Origin: Deltaproteobacteria bacterium
GTDB lineage: Bacteria > Myxococcota_A > UBA796 > CAJQPC01
Assembly (NCBI GenBank): GCA_016717595.1
Contig: JADKFE010000036.1
Span: forward strand, 1 to 64,000
Length of the DNA stretch: 64,000 nucleotides
Reading direction: 5' to 3'
Shown here piece by piece: positions 34,210 to 44,175 of this stretch (its first letter is position 1; the number at the start of each line of letters is the position of its first letter). The position numbers and the translations under genes were made by a program. Under the pieces are notes generated by a model. It saw only the letters and a list, made by a program, of their open reading frames with translations, had not been told where the DNA came from and did no database searches.

Positions 34210-36341
34210 GCGAGCCGCGCCCGCGCCCGCTCATCGCCTTGGCCGGCAACCCCAACACCGGCAAGACGACGCTGTTCAACCACCTCACGGGCTCCCGAGC
34301 GCGGGTGGGCAACTACCCCGGCGTCACCGTCGAGCGCCGCGTGGCCACGATGTCGCTGGGCCCGGGGCAAGACGCAGATCTGGTCGATATCCCGGGCACT
34401 TACTCCATCGTCGGGCGCTCTGCCGAGGAGCAGATCGCGATCCGGGAGCTGACGGGTTTGGGCGGTGGGCGTCGCCCAGACCTCGTCGTGCTGTGTGTCG
34501 ACGCCACGAACCTCGTGCGAAACCTCTACCTCGCGCTCCAGCTTCAAGAGCTCGGCGTGAACCTCGTCATCGCGCTGACGATGATGGACGAGGCCCGGGG
34601 CATCTTGCCTGAGCCGCATAAGCTCGGCGCGGTGCTGCAGTGCTCGATCGCCCCCGTCGTCGCCCGCAGCGGCGAGGGGGTGCCGGCCTTGGTGGAGCTG
34701 ATTCGGGATCGCCTCGCCACCCCCGACGCGGATCCGCGCTGGCGGTGGACCCCGTCGCGCCTGCTGCGTGGGGCGATGGACCGGGTGAGCGCCGCGGCGC
34801 CCTCCGGCTGGCCCAAAGACGACGCGTTGGCCTTGTGGGCCTTGATGTCGGTCACCGAGACCGACGAGCTTCATGGGGTGCCCCCGGCGGTGCGGTCGGC
34901 GGTGCTCATCGGCGGGCCCAGCGGTGAGGACATCGACGAGGAGGTCATCACCGCCCGATACCGCTGGTTGGACGAGCACATCGCCCCGGCGCTCAGCGGC
35001 CCGCCCGAGCGCAGCCTCACCGACCGCGTCGACTCCGTGCTCATCCACCCGATCTTCGGCTTCGTGGTGTTCTTGGGCATCATGTTTGTGGTCTTCCAGT
35101 CGCTCTTCGCCTGGGCTGATCCGGCGATCACGCTCATCGAGGACGTGTTTGGCGCCGTGGGCGGCTGGGTCGCCACGAGCCTGCCGCCGGGCATCCTCAA
35201 TGATCTGCTGGTGAACGGCGTCATCGGCGGCATGGGCTCGGTGGTTGTGTTTCTGCCGCAGATCCTGCTGCTGTTCTTTATGCTCGGGCTGTTGGAGGAC
35301 TCGGGGTACATGGCCCGGGTCGCGTACCTGATGGACCGGGTGATGCGCCTGATGAACCTCAACGGGCGGGCGTTCGTGCCGATGCTCTCGGGCTTCGCCT
35401 GCGCGATCCCGGCGGTGATGGCCACCCGCACCATGGAGCGCCAGCGCGACCGCCTGCTCACGATGATGGTCGTGCCGCTGATGACCTGCTCGGCGCGGCT
35501 GCCGATCTACACCTTGATGATCGGCGCGTTGTTCCCGCCGGATCGCCTGTGGGGGGTGGTGCCGGTGCAGGGCCTCCTGATGGTGTTCATGTACCTGTTC
35601 TCGGTGGTGATGGCGCTCACGGCGGCGTGGGTGCTCTCCCGAACGGTGCTCAAGGCGCCAAACGTGGCGTTGGTGCTGGAGCTTCCGCCGTACCGGGCCC
35701 CGCGACTTCGCGACGTGCTGCGCATGATGACCTCCCGGGCCTCGATGTTCTTGCGTGAGGCCGGCACGGTGATCTTGGGCTTCACGATCCTTTTGTGGGC
35801 GCTTCTGAGCTTCCCCAAAGACGTGGCGTTCACCCAAGACTATGAGGCGCAGATCGCCGCGGCGCAGACGGAGGCCCAGGTGGCCGAGCTCACGGCGGCC
35901 CAAGACGGTGAGCGGCTGCGGGGGAGCTACGGCGGTCGCCTCGGTCACGCCATCGAGCCGGTGATTCAGCCGCTAGGCTTTGACTGGAAGATCGGCGTCG
36001 GGCTCATCGGCGCCTTCGCCGCGCGAGAGGTCTTCGTCTCGACGATGGGCGTGGTGTACGGCGTCGGCGGCGACGTCAACGAGGAGAGCGTCACCCTGCG
36101 GGAGCGGATGCGCTCGGAGCTGCGCGACGACGGGAAGCCGGTGTATACGCCGCTTGTGGGCATGTCGCTCATGGCGTTCTTCGCCTTGGCCTGCCAGTGT
36201 ATGAGCACGCTGGCCGTGGTCAAACGAGAGACCGGCGGCTGGCGTTGGCCAGCGTTCCTCTTCGTGTACATGACGAGCCTCGCCTGGACGGTGAGCTTCG
36301 TCATCTACCAAGGCGGGCGGCTGTTGGGCTTCGCGGGCTAA
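34206..36341 (+). CDS. feoB: FeoB, ferrous iron transporter
   Basis: 711 residues from the ATGA overlap with feoA. The N-terminal G protein has G1 AGNPNTGKTTLFNHLTG, G3 VDIPGTYSI and G4 in ALTMMDEA; switch residues NYPGVTVE are intact. After the helical spacer, two gate repeats and about eight membrane helices follow, with the conserved cysteines in FACAIPAV and LACQCMS, and the GVVPVQG and MTCSARLPIY motifs. It imports Fe(II) driven by GTP-linked gating. The length is slightly short of E. coli FeoB because the cytoplasmic C-tail is brief. The end overlaps the stop of the convergent TldD/PmbA gene. No FeoC gene is present, as is usual outside gamma-proteobacteria. Confidence 0.95.
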   Translation: MSEPRPRPLIALAGNPNTGKTTLFNHLTGSRARVGNYPGVTVERRVATMSLGPGQDADLVDIPGTYSIVGRSAEEQIAIRELTGLGGGRRPDLVVLCVDATNLVRNLYLALQLQELGVNLVIALTMMDEARGILPEPHKLGAVLQCSIAPVVARSGEGVPALVELIRDRLATPDADPRWRWTPSRLLRGAMDRVSAAAPSGWPKDDALALWALMSVTETDELHGVPPAVRSAVLIGGPSGEDIDEEVITARYRWLDEHIAPALSGPPERSLTDRVDSVLIHPIFGFVVFLGIMFVVFQSLFAWADPAITLIEDVFGAVGGWVATSLPPGILNDLLVNGVIGGMGSVVVFLPQILLLFFMLGLLEDSGYMARVAYLMDRVMRLMNLNGRAFVPMLSGFACAIPAVMATRTMERQRDRLLTMMVVPLMTCSARLPIYTLMIGALFPPDRLWGVVPVQGLLMVFMYLFSVVMALTAAWVLSRTVLKAPNVALVLELPPYRAPRLRDVLRMMTSRASMFLREAGTVILGFTILLWALLSFPKDVAFTQDYEAQIAAAQTEAQVAELTAAQDGERLRGSYGGRLGHAIEPVIQPLGFDWKIGVGLIGAFAAREVFVSTMGVVYGVGGDVNEESVTLRERMRSELRDDGKPVYTPLVGMSLMAFFALACQCMSTLAVVKRETGGWRWPAFLFVYMTSLAWTVSFVIYQGGRLLGFAG

Positions 36342-37672
36342 GTCGCCGTGGCGACGAGGGGGACGCCCCGGATGAGCGTGGTCGCGCAGTCGACGCCGTC
36401 GTGGCGCTCTTGGTCCGAGGCGACCTCGACCACCTTGGTGAAGAGCTCGATGATCGTGGTCTTGACACGAATCTCCCGCACGGCGCCGCGCCGCTGGCCA
36501 CGCTCCAACACCAAGGCGGGGCCGCGCAGATCGACGGTGCCGTTGTTGAGGTCGATCTTGCCGGTGAGGTGATCCGGCGCGAGGCCCAGGTTGACCTCGC
36601 CGAGCATCTGGGTGCGCGAGCGGTTGCCTGAGCGAAAGCCGAGGTTGGACGGGACCAAGGCGCCGCCGAGCTGGTGCCCGGTGGGCCGGGCGTTGTGCCG
36701 CCGGGCCGTGGCCGGGGTGTGGTACAGGCCGCCGAGCACACCCTCACGGATGATGGGGATCGGCATCGGCGGCACGCCCCGGTCGTCGAAGGCGAGGGTG
36801 TAGGGCGCGCCGGTGAGGCCGCCGTCGTCGATGAGGTGGATGCGGGCGTTGCCCAGCTTCCCGCCGGGGGCCTTGGAGACGAAGCTGGCGCCGCGCTCGA
36901 CGAGCTCCGCGGAGAAGGCCGGGGCGATGGAGCGCAAGAGCCCGGCGAGCACGCGGCTCTCTAAGATCAGCGCGGGCTCGCCCGGAGGCATCGGCACCTC
37001 GTCGCGCAGGTCCATCAGGCGGCGGGTCAGCTCGACGCCGTAGGGCAAAGAGCCGACGTTGGCGAAGTTTCGCGCGACGGCGGAGTGGGCCAACACCCGG
37101 CCAGAGTGGCTGTCACGACCCTCGACGATGACGTGGTAGAGGGTGTCGGCGGCGACGGAGTCAAAGCCGCGGCTGGAGACGAAGCTGCGGGCGCGGCGCT
37201 GCTCTTGGTAGGTGATGCGGGTGGGGTCTACGCCGGGGGACTCAGCGCAGGCCTCGCGGTTGATGAGGAGCACCTCGTCGCGGTCTTCTTCGCTGATGTT
37301 CGGGTAGCGGGGATCATCGACGCTCAGGCCGCGCAGGGTGATCGGGTAACGTTCGGCAGGGCCGCCGTCGGGGTCTGCTGGGAGCTTCTTCGCCTTGTTG
37401 ATCGCCGCCTCCAAGGCGGGCTTTACGCCCTTTCCGGCGAGGTCGGGCAGGGTGAAGGGCACGGCCTGGCCCTCGTGGAGCGTGACGACGCCGCTCACCA
37501 CCGTCTTGGAGTCCTTCTTTGCCGGGGCCCGGCGACCTTCAGCCCAGACGTGCTCCGCACGATCGACGCGGGTGACGAGCAGCTCCGCGTGCTCGGCGCC
37601 GAGCGCCTTGGCCTCGTCGATGATCTTGAGGAGGGCGGGGACGTTCGTGCGCTCGTCCTGACGGCGATCCAT
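36338..37672 (-). CDS. TldD/PmbA family protein (metalloprotease-like)
   Basis: 444 residues. The C-terminal half carries the signature stretch of the family: ALILESRVLAGLLRSIAPAF, GASFVSKAPGGKLGN, HLIDDGGLTG, PIPIIREGVLGGLYHT, and the late LGEVNLG. The HExxxH-like zinc motif characteristic of TldD is not evident, so this is nearer to the PmbA/TldE partner. TldD-TldE act as a heterodimer that degrades unfolded peptides and in some species removes leader peptides from RiPPs such as microcin B17. No second TldD gene lies in the window. The link to the RiPP-like cassette at 2197-9043 is possible but unproved. ATG at 37672, divergent from the phosphatase by 49 bp. Confidence 0.82.
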   Translation of the reverse strand: MDRRQDERTNVPALLKIIDEAKALGAEHAELLVTRVDRAEHVWAEGRRAPAKKDSKTVVSGVVTLHEGQAVPFTLPDLAGKGVKPALEAAINKAKKLPADPDGGPAERYPITLRGLSVDDPRYPNISEEDRDEVLLINREACAESPGVDPTRITYQEQRRARSFVSSRGFDSVAADTLYHVIVEGRDSHSGRVLAHSAVARNFANVGSLPYGVELTRRLMDLRDEVPMPPGEPALILESRVLAGLLRSIAPAFSAELVERGASFVSKAPGGKLGNARIHLIDDGGLTGAPYTLAFDDRGVPPMPIPIIREGVLGGLYHTPATARRHNARPTGHQLGGALVPSNLGFRSGNRSRTQMLGEVNLGLAPDHLTGKIDLNNGTVDLRGPALVLERGQRRGAVREIRVKTTIIELFTKVVEVASDQERHDGVDCATTLIRGVPLVATAT

Positions 37673-37721
37673 CGTGTGACGCTCCGAGTTAGGGAGGCTC
37701 GCTCAATCGCCCGGAGTCCCG

Positions 37722-38684
37722 ATGCAGCGCGCGCCTCGCGTCAACATATCCACCTGGAGCGCCATCGGCTGGAGCGGCCTCGCCCTGGCGGCCTGCGCCA
37801 CCTCCGAGGTGTCCGCGCCCGCCGTCGCGCCGAGCGTCGCGGCCACCCCCGCCGCCGCGCCCGCCGCCGCGCCGCCGCCGCCCGCGGGCAGCCTTGAGCG
37901 CCTCGTCGCCATCGGCGATCTTCACGCCGATCTGCCCCAGGCCCTCGCGGTGTTGCGCCTCGCGGGCCTCGTCGATGACGCCGGGCGCTGGTCGGGCGGC
38001 ACGGCCACCTTGGTGCAGACCGGCGACACCACCGACCGCGGCCCCGACTCCAAGGAGGTGCTTGAGCTTCTGGAGCGCCTCACTGGCGAGGCCGCCGCCG
38101 CCGGGGGCCGCGTCGTGGTGCTGCTGGGCAACCACGAGGTGATGAACCTCATGGGCGACTGGCGGTATGTGAGCGAAGGTGACCTCGCGGACTTCGGCGG
38201 CGAGGCGCAGCGTCGGGAGGCCTTCGCCGAGGGCGGCGCTTTGGGCAAGTACCTGCGCGGCTTGGGCATCGTCGCGGTGGTGGACGGCACGGCGTTTGTC
38301 CACGGCGGTATCACCCCGCAGTACGCCGCTTTGGGTGAGGCGGGGCTCAACGGCCTCGTCCCCGCCGTGCTCGGGGGCAGCGCGCCGCCAGACGCCTTGG
38401 GCGACGACTCGCCGATCTGGTTCCGGGGCTACCTCCAGGGCGAAGACCCGGCGATCTGCGCGGATCTGACGAAGGCTCTGCGGTCGCTCAAGGCCCGGCG
38501 AATGGTCGTGGGCCACACCACCCAGCGCACAGGAAAGGTCGCCACACGCTGCGGCGGGGCGCTCTTGGGCATCGACACCGGCATCTCGTCTCACTACGGC
38601 GGGCACCTCGCCGCGGTGGAGCTCAAGAAAGGTGACGCATGGGCGATCTATCCCACCGGCGCCGAGGACCTCCAGGATCCCTGA
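37722..38684 (+). CDS. Lipoprotein metallophosphoesterase (PPP/Shewanella-like phosphatase type)
   Basis: 320 residues. Lipobox LALAAC near residue 25, then an Ala/Pro linker. The calcineurin-type metal motifs are complete: GDLHAD (GDxH), QTGDTTDRGP (GDxxDRG), LLGNHEVM (GNHE), FVHGGI and VVGHTTQR (GH). The DRG and the HGG/GHT spacing match PPP-family protein phosphatases, with nearest feel to Shewanella-like enzymes. It probably removes phosphate from proteins or small molecules in the periplasm. It is single and precedes the glutamate dehydrogenase gene by 141 bp. Confidence 0.86.
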   Translation: MQRAPRVNISTWSAIGWSGLALAACATSEVSAPAVAPSVAATPAAAPAAAPPPPAGSLERLVAIGDLHADLPQALAVLRLAGLVDDAGRWSGGTATLVQTGDTTDRGPDSKEVLELLERLTGEAAAAGGRVVVLLGNHEVMNLMGDWRYVSEGDLADFGGEAQRREAFAEGGALGKYLRGLGIVAVVDGTAFVHGGITPQYAALGEAGLNGLVPAVLGGSAPPDALGDDSPIWFRGYLQGEDPAICADLTKALRSLKARRMVVGHTTQRTGKVATRCGGALLGIDTGISSHYGGHLAAVELKKGDAWAIYPTGAEDLQDP

Positions 38685-38825
38685 GTCGGCACGGGCGCCT
38701 GCGGGGTTTGACGAGTTCTTGATGGGGGGCGGTCGCGGGAACGTTTGTCCTGAGAGCGCCGCCGAAGTAGGGGGGAACAGCCAGAGATCCAGTGATTCAC
38801 TGACGCGAGCAGAGTGAGGGAGACC

Positions 38826-41800
38826 ATGAGCAACAACGTCGAGACTTCGACCCGAGTGGCCAAGATTGTCCGTGCGGCGCCGGAGGTGGCGGCTGAGCTG
38901 CCCGAGTCCGAGCGTGGACTCTTCCGGGACTTCGTTCAGGCCGTGGCCAAGCAGGTTCGTGCCCCCTTCGTCGCTCGGCACGGCGCCGAGGGCACGGTGC
39001 GCGCGTTGTTGCCCCTCTTCCGTTGTTTCGCCAACCGCTCCGGCGACAGCGTTCATGTCGAGGCCGAGCCGCGGGGCGAAGACTCCCTCGTCGTGCGCAC
39101 CTGCATGCCCGACCAGCCCTTCATCGTAGACACCGTGCGCCTGATGCTCGCCGCTCGGGGCGCGGTCTACGAGAGCGGCGTCAACGCCGTCATGCCCGTC
39201 ACCCGTGACGAGTCGGGTCGCCTCACCAGCGTCGGCGGCGCCGGTCGTCTGGAGTCCGTGCTTCAGATCGAGGCGTCAAAGCTCGGCCCCGAGGTGCTCG
39301 CCAGCGCCCAGGCCGCCTTAGAGAGCAACCTGCGCCTCGCCCAGGCGATGGTGCGCGACTTCACGGCGATGTCCCAGACGGTTGAGCGCGCGGCCACCCT
39401 GTTCAACCGCGTCGCCGCCCGCATCCCGTCCAACGCCGAGGCCTACCGCGAGGCCGCCGACTTCATGACCTGGCTGCTCGCCGACAACTTCGTGTTCATG
39501 GGCACGATGAGCGGAGCGGATCGCCTGGGCTTTGAGCGTGTCGAGGGCGTGTCTACCTGGGCCCCCGCGGACACCGCGAGCTGGGGCGAGAACCCCCTCG
39601 ACCTCCCCGTGCATGTCCACAAAGGCGCCGTGGAGTCCCCGGTTCACCGCTCGGGCCAGATCGACGAGATCTTGGTGCGCCTGCCGGACGAGGCGGGCAA
39701 CCCCAGCCACGAGCTCGTCCTGCGCGGCATGTTCACCTACCGCGCGGTCACCCAGCCCTCACGCAACGTGCCGATTCTGCGCCGCGTGCTCTCCCGCATC
39801 TTGCGCCAAGAGGAGTCCCGCCCGGGATCTTGGCGCTACAAAGGCGTGGCGAACGTCTTCGACTCCTTGCCCACGGAGTACCTGTTCACGGCGAGCTACG
39901 AAGAGATCGCCGAGATGGTGGACCGCGTGCTCGACGCCGAGGCCGAGCAAGAGGTCCGCGTTCACCTGAGCCAGAACGCCGCCTCTCAGATGGTGTTTTT
40001 CTTGGCGGCGATGCCCCGCGTTCAGTACTCCGACCGCCTGCGCCGCCGCATGGAGACGACGCTCAAGGGCCGCACCTCGGCGAGCTACTCCGACCACGGG
40101 CTCTTCGTGAGCCGCTACGAGACGGTGCTCGCCTACTTCTACCTCACGGGCGCCAAGCCGCTGTCCGCCGAGGAGCTCTCCGCGCTCCACGCCGATCTGG
40201 GCCGCATGGCGACGCCTTGGGAGGACGGGCTGTATGAGGCCCTCGTCGCCGAGCATGGTGACGAGCAGGCGGATGCGCTGATCACGCGCTACGGCCAGGC
40301 CTTCGGTGAGGAGTTCACCGCCCACAACCCCGTCGCCCGCGCCGCCAGCGACATCCACTTCTTGGAGCAGCTCACCCCGGCGCGCCCCATCGTCGCCGAC
40401 CTGTTCTTGGACGAGAAGGGTCGCCCCAGCCTGCGCCTGTACCAGCTCGGGAACCTCATCCTCTCCGAGATGTTGCCGGTGCTCGACAACTTCGGGCTGC
40501 TGATCTACGACCAGTACAGCGACCCCATCCACCCCCGCAAAGGCGATCCGAAAGACATCGACACCTTCCGCATCCAGGGTGTGAACGGGCTCACCACGGA
40601 GCAGCTCCTGGAGCGGAGGGCCCTGCTCGTCGAGGCGCTGGAGGCCGTCTTCGCCAAGAAGATGCCCGACGACAGCCTCAACCGGCTCCTGCTCGCGGCG
40701 AACATCCCCTGGAAGGACGTCGACCTCATCCGCGCTTACCGCGGCTACGCCCGCCAGATCGGCCTCACGCTCACCCTGCCGCGCATTCAGGAGATCCTGC
40801 TCAACCAGGCGGGCCTGGTGAGCGCCCTCGTCGGCTACTTCCACGCGCGGTTTAACCCCGCCTTGGACGCCGACGCCCGCAAGGTGGCGATGACGGCCAC
40901 CGCCGAGGTGGTGGACTCGGGCCTGCGCCGCCTGCGCGCCCACGACGAGGACATGCTCCTGCGGTTGTTGTTCAACCTCATGCAGTCGTCGATGCGCACG
41001 AACTACTACCGCGACGACAAACGCGCGCACTACCTGAGCTTTAAGGTCCAGCACAACCTCGTCTCGCACCTGCCCGAGCCGCGGATGAAGTTCGAGATCT
41101 ACGTTCACCACAACGAGATGGAGGGCCTGCACCTGCGCGGCGGCTCCATCGCCCGCGGCGGCATCCGCTGGTCGGACCGCTCCGACTTCCGCACGGAGAT
41201 CCTCGACCTCGTGCGCACCCAGATGGTGAAGAACGTCGTCATCGTGCCCGAGGGCGCGAAGGGCGGCTTCTTCCTCAAGCACGCCATCCCCGACGCCAAG
41301 GTGCGCCGGGCGAAGGCCGATGAGCTCTACCGCTTCTTGGTGCGTGGCCTGCTCGACGTCACCGACAACTACGTCCAGGGCAAGATCGTCCGCCCGCCGA
41401 ACGTCGTCGCCCACGACGGTGACGATCCCTACCTCGTCGTCGCCGCCGACAAAGGCACGGCGCACCTCTCCGACACCGCGAACCGCATCTCCGTGGATGA
41501 GTACGGCTTCTGGCTCGGCGACGCCTTCGCGTCCGGCGGCTCTCAGGGCTACGACCACAAGGCCGTGGGCATCACCGCCCGGGGCGCCTGGGAGTGTGTC
41601 GACCGCCACTTCGCCGAGATGGGCCTCGACCCCAAGAAGCAGACCTTCACCTGCATCGGCATCGGCGACACCGGCGGCGACGTGTTCGGCAACGGCGTCA
41701 TCCAGTACCCCACGATGAAGCTGCTGGCGGCGTTTAACCACGTCCACATCTTCCTCGATCCCGATCCCGACGCCGCGAAGAGCTACACCGAGCGCCGCCG

Positions 41801-43508
41801 CCTGTTTGACGCCGTGCGCGGCTGGGACGACTACGACCGCTCCTTGATCTCTGAAGGCGGCGGCGTGTTTGACCGCTCGGCGAAGAGCATTCCGCTCTCG
41901 CCCCAGGTCAAGAAGATGCTCGGGGTGCTCCAGGACGAGCTGCCCACCGACGCCGTCATCCGCCTCATCCTGCGGATGCAGGTCGATCTGCTGTGGAACG
42001 GCGGCATCGGCACCTACTTTAAGGCCTCCACCGAGAGCCACGCCGACGCCGGCGACGCGACGAACGACAGCCTGCGCGTGAACGCCAACGAGCTGCGCTG
42101 CCGTGTGGTGGGTGAGGGCGGTAACTTGGGCTTCACCCAGGCCGGCCGCGTCGAGTTCGCGCTCCTCGGCGGTCGCCTGAACACCGACGCCGTCGATAAC
42201 TCCGGCGGTGTGGACACCTCGGACCACGAGGTGAACCTCAAGATCCTGCTCTCGCCGATGGTGGCCGCGGGCGAGCTCACCTATGAGTCCCGCAACGCGC
42301 TGATCAAGGAGCTCACCGACGAGGTGGCCCAGGCGGTCTTGGCGAACAACGCCACCCACGCCCGGCAGCTCTCGCTCGACCAGCTCCGCTCGGCGCGGGA
42401 TCCGCTGTACTACAGCCGCGCGATTCAGTGGGTGTGCCAGCGCTCTGGCGCCTCCCGCGACTTCTTGCGCCTGCCTTCAGACGAGGTGCTGCGCCAGCGC
42501 GGCGCCACGGGCAAAGGCCTCGTGCGCCCGGAGCTCGCGGTGCTCCAGGCCCATGTGAAGCTGCACGTCTACAAGGCCCTGCTCGACGGCGACAGCGCCC
42601 ACATCCCGAGCTTCAACGAGCGCCTGCTGAACTACTTCCCGGCGAAGGTGCGCGCGACCTACCCCGAGCAGGTCTCGCGGCACATGCTGGCGAAGGCCAT
42701 CGGCATGACGGTGGTGCTCACCGACGTCGTCGCCGACAACGGCGCGGCGTTCTTCCCCACGCTGCAAGACCTCACCGGGCGCCACCCCGTGGAGATCGCC
42801 GGGGCCTACCTCCGCGTCGCCGAGGCCTTTGACCTCGCGGGGCTGCGCGCGGCGCTGCGTGAGCAGTGCGAGGGCTTCGAGGGTCGTTATGCGAGCTGGC
42901 TGATGGCGACGGACGGCGTGCAGGGCCTCTTGGGCGTCTGTCTCGCCCCGGGTGAGGCCACGCCGACCGCTGAGGAGTTCAGCCGCATCGAGGCCATCCT
43001 CGTCGCGCTGCGGGATCACCGCGGTCACGCCGAGACCGACCGCGCGGTTGAGCGGGTGAACCAGCTCGTCGCCAAGGGCGTTCGCCGAGAGCTCGCCGAG
43101 CGTGTGGCGACCTTCGCGGATCTCACCCTCGCCCGAGAGATCGCCTTGTCCCAGGCCCGCACCGGGGAGTCCGACCGCGACGCCGTGGTGCGGTACCTCA
43201 GCGTCGGCCAGGCCAGCGGTGTGCTGCGGGTGGTGCGCGCCATCGAAGATCGCCGCACCGTCGGGAGCTGGGATCCCATCGCGATGGGCATCCTGCGCAG
43301 CCGGTACAGCACGCTCCTGCGGCGCCTGCTCGACAGCGCCACCCTCGACGCCAAGCTCAGCCTGGACGTGGACGGCCTCGCCCGGCGCCTGCGCGCGGGT
43401 GAGCTGGCGGCGATCTCCGGCGCCGTTGAGGAGATCCTCGCCGGCGGCGCCGACGTCGGCGCGTTCCTCGTCGCTGAGGAGCGGCTCCGGGCCGTGGTGC
43501 TGCGCTGA
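38826..43508 (+). CDS. NAD-specific glutamate dehydrogenase, large (GDH-180) type
   Basis: 1560 residues, close to the 1600-1650 usual for this class. The N-terminal half holds ACT-like regulatory segments (RTCMPDQPFIVDTVRLML; LLIYDQYSDPI). The catalytic core is clear: GGSIARGGIRWSDRSDFRTE, VIVPEGAKGGFFLK, VGITARGAWECVDRHFAEMG and IGDTGGDVFGNG (Rossmann loop), then RVVGEGGNLGFTQAGRVEFA. It converts glutamate and NAD to 2-oxoglutarate, NADH and ammonium, feeding amino acids to the TCA cycle; it is found in Pseudomonas, Actinobacteria and myxobacteria, where the usual name is gdhB or gdh. The ATG at 38826 has GAGGGAGA just upstream; a CG-poor leader of 141 bp precedes it. No frameshift was seen in 4.7 kb. 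Confidence 0.95.
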   Translation: MSNNVETSTRVAKIVRAAPEVAAELPESERGLFRDFVQAVAKQVRAPFVARHGAEGTVRALLPLFRCFANRSGDSVHVEAEPRGEDSLVVRTCMPDQPFIVDTVRLMLAARGAVYESGVNAVMPVTRDESGRLTSVGGAGRLESVLQIEASKLGPEVLASAQAALESNLRLAQAMVRDFTAMSQTVERAATLFNRVAARIPSNAEAYREAADFMTWLLADNFVFMGTMSGADRLGFERVEGVSTWAPADTASWGENPLDLPVHVHKGAVESPVHRSGQIDEILVRLPDEAGNPSHELVLRGMFTYRAVTQPSRNVPILRRVLSRILRQEESRPGSWRYKGVANVFDSLPTEYLFTASYEEIAEMVDRVLDAEAEQEVRVHLSQNAASQMVFFLAAMPRVQYSDRLRRRMETTLKGRTSASYSDHGLFVSRYETVLAYFYLTGAKPLSAEELSALHADLGRMATPWEDGLYEALVAEHGDEQADALITRYGQAFGEEFTAHNPVARAASDIHFLEQLTPARPIVADLFLDEKGRPSLRLYQLGNLILSEMLPVLDNFGLLIYDQYSDPIHPRKGDPKDIDTFRIQGVNGLTTEQLLERRALLVEALEAVFAKKMPDDSLNRLLLAANIPWKDVDLIRAYRGYARQIGLTLTLPRIQEILLNQAGLVSALVGYFHARFNPALDADARKVAMTATAEVVDSGLRRLRAHDEDMLLRLLFNLMQSSMRTNYYRDDKRAHYLSFKVQHNLVSHLPEPRMKFEIYVHHNEMEGLHLRGGSIARGGIRWSDRSDFRTEILDLVRTQMVKNVVIVPEGAKGGFFLKHAIPDAKVRRAKADELYRFLVRGLLDVTDNYVQGKIVRPPNVVAHDGDDPYLVVAADKGTAHLSDTANRISVDEYGFWLGDAFASGGSQGYDHKAVGITARGAWECVDRHFAEMGLDPKKQTFTCIGIGDTGGDVFGNGVIQYPTMKLLAAFNHVHIFLDPDPDAAKSYTERRRLFDAVRGWDDYDRSLISEGGGVFDRSAKSIPLSPQVKKMLGVLQDELPTDAVIRLILRMQVDLLWNGGIGTYFKASTESHADAGDATNDSLRVNANELRCRVVGEGGNLGFTQAGRVEFALLGGRLNTDAVDNSGGVDTSDHEVNLKILLSPMVAAGELTYESRNALIKELTDEVAQAVLANNATHARQLSLDQLRSARDPLYYSRAIQWVCQRSGASRDFLRLPSDEVLRQRGATGKGLVRPELAVLQAHVKLHVYKALLDGDSAHIPSFNERLLNYFPAKVRATYPEQVSRHMLAKAIGMTVVLTDVVADNGAAFFPTLQDLTGRHPVEIAGAYLRVAEAFDLAGLRAALREQCEGFEGRYASWLMATDGVQGLLGVCLAPGEATPTAEEFSRIEAILVALRDHRGHAETDRAVERVNQLVAKGVRRELAERVATFADLTLAREIALSQARTGESDRDAVVRYLSVGQASGVLRVVRAIEDRRTVGSWDPIAMGILRSRYSTLLRRLLDSATLDAKLSLDVDGLARRLRAGELAAISGAVEEILAGGADVGAFLVAEERLRAVVLR

Positions 43509-43552
43509 TTCAGGCGGGGCCGCCGCTCCTTCCCGAGGGGCCCGGCGTCTGG

Positions 43553-44143
43553 GTGTTGGCGAGACACGGCGAGTCCGTGGCCAACGCCCAGGGCTGGCTC
43601 GCGGGGTTTAAGGATGTGGCGCTCACGCCAACAGGGCAGGCCCAGGCCCGGGCCCTCGCTGAAGAGCTGGCCGCTGTGCCGTTTGGCCGTGTCATCTCCT
43701 CCGACCTCACCCGGGCGGTGGAGACGGCGCGGCCCATCGCTGAGGGCAGGGTGGGGGTGCCTTGGCTCATCACCGAGGCCCTGCGGGAGCGGGATCTTGG
43801 CGAGTGGGCCGAGGTGCGGCGCGAGGCGCTGCGGGCTTCAGGCGAGCTGGCGCGGCTGATCTCGTGGTGGGGTCGGCCCCCAGGCGGCGAGAGCCACGAC
43901 GACCTCATGCGCCGCGCGTTGCCCATCCTCGCCTCGTTGCCCACCGTAGACGCCCCAAGCCTGCTCGTCGGCCATGGCGGCCTCAACCGCGCCCTGCTCG
44001 GGCTCATCGACGGTCTGCCCCTAGAGGAGATCGGCGCGAGACGTATCCAGAACGTCGAGTGGCGCGCCGTGCAGGTGCCCGAAGGCGGCTTCTTGGCCAT
44101 GCTTGACGCGCTGCCGAGCCCCCCAGCTTCTCCCGGTCCGTGA
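43553..44143 (+). CDS. Histidine phosphatase family protein
   Basis: 196 residues from GTG at 43553. The RHG catalytic motif is at the very start (LARHGESVANAQG, His5). LTPTGQAQARALA, RVISSDLTRAVETARPIA and LRERDLGEWAEVR are the other conserved blocks; the second catalytic His is in LLVGHGGLNRAL. It belongs with the phosphoglycerate-mutase-like (CobC/PhoE) hydrolases; the substrate cannot be told. It lies 44 bp after the glutamate dehydrogenase gene and 32 bp before the thioesterase gene, all on the same strand, and is probably co-transcribed with one or both. Confidence 0.87.
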   Translation: MLARHGESVANAQGWLAGFKDVALTPTGQAQARALAEELAAVPFGRVISSDLTRAVETARPIAEGRVGVPWLITEALRERDLGEWAEVRREALRASGELARLISWWGRPPGGESHDDLMRRALPILASLPTVDAPSLLVGHGGLNRALLGLIDGLPLEEIGARRIQNVEWRAVQVPEGGFLAMLDALPSPPASPGP

Positions 44144-44175
44144 GGGCCTGCTCTGCTTCATCGAAGGAGCCCAAG

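Noticed and set aside
33975..35948. 657-codon minus-strand open frame
   Set aside because: Opposite feoB; His/Arg/Asp-rich, with no recognisable fold.
39759..42359. 866-codon minus-strand open frame
   Set aside because: Opposite the glutamate dehydrogenase, which is unambiguous in the plus strand.
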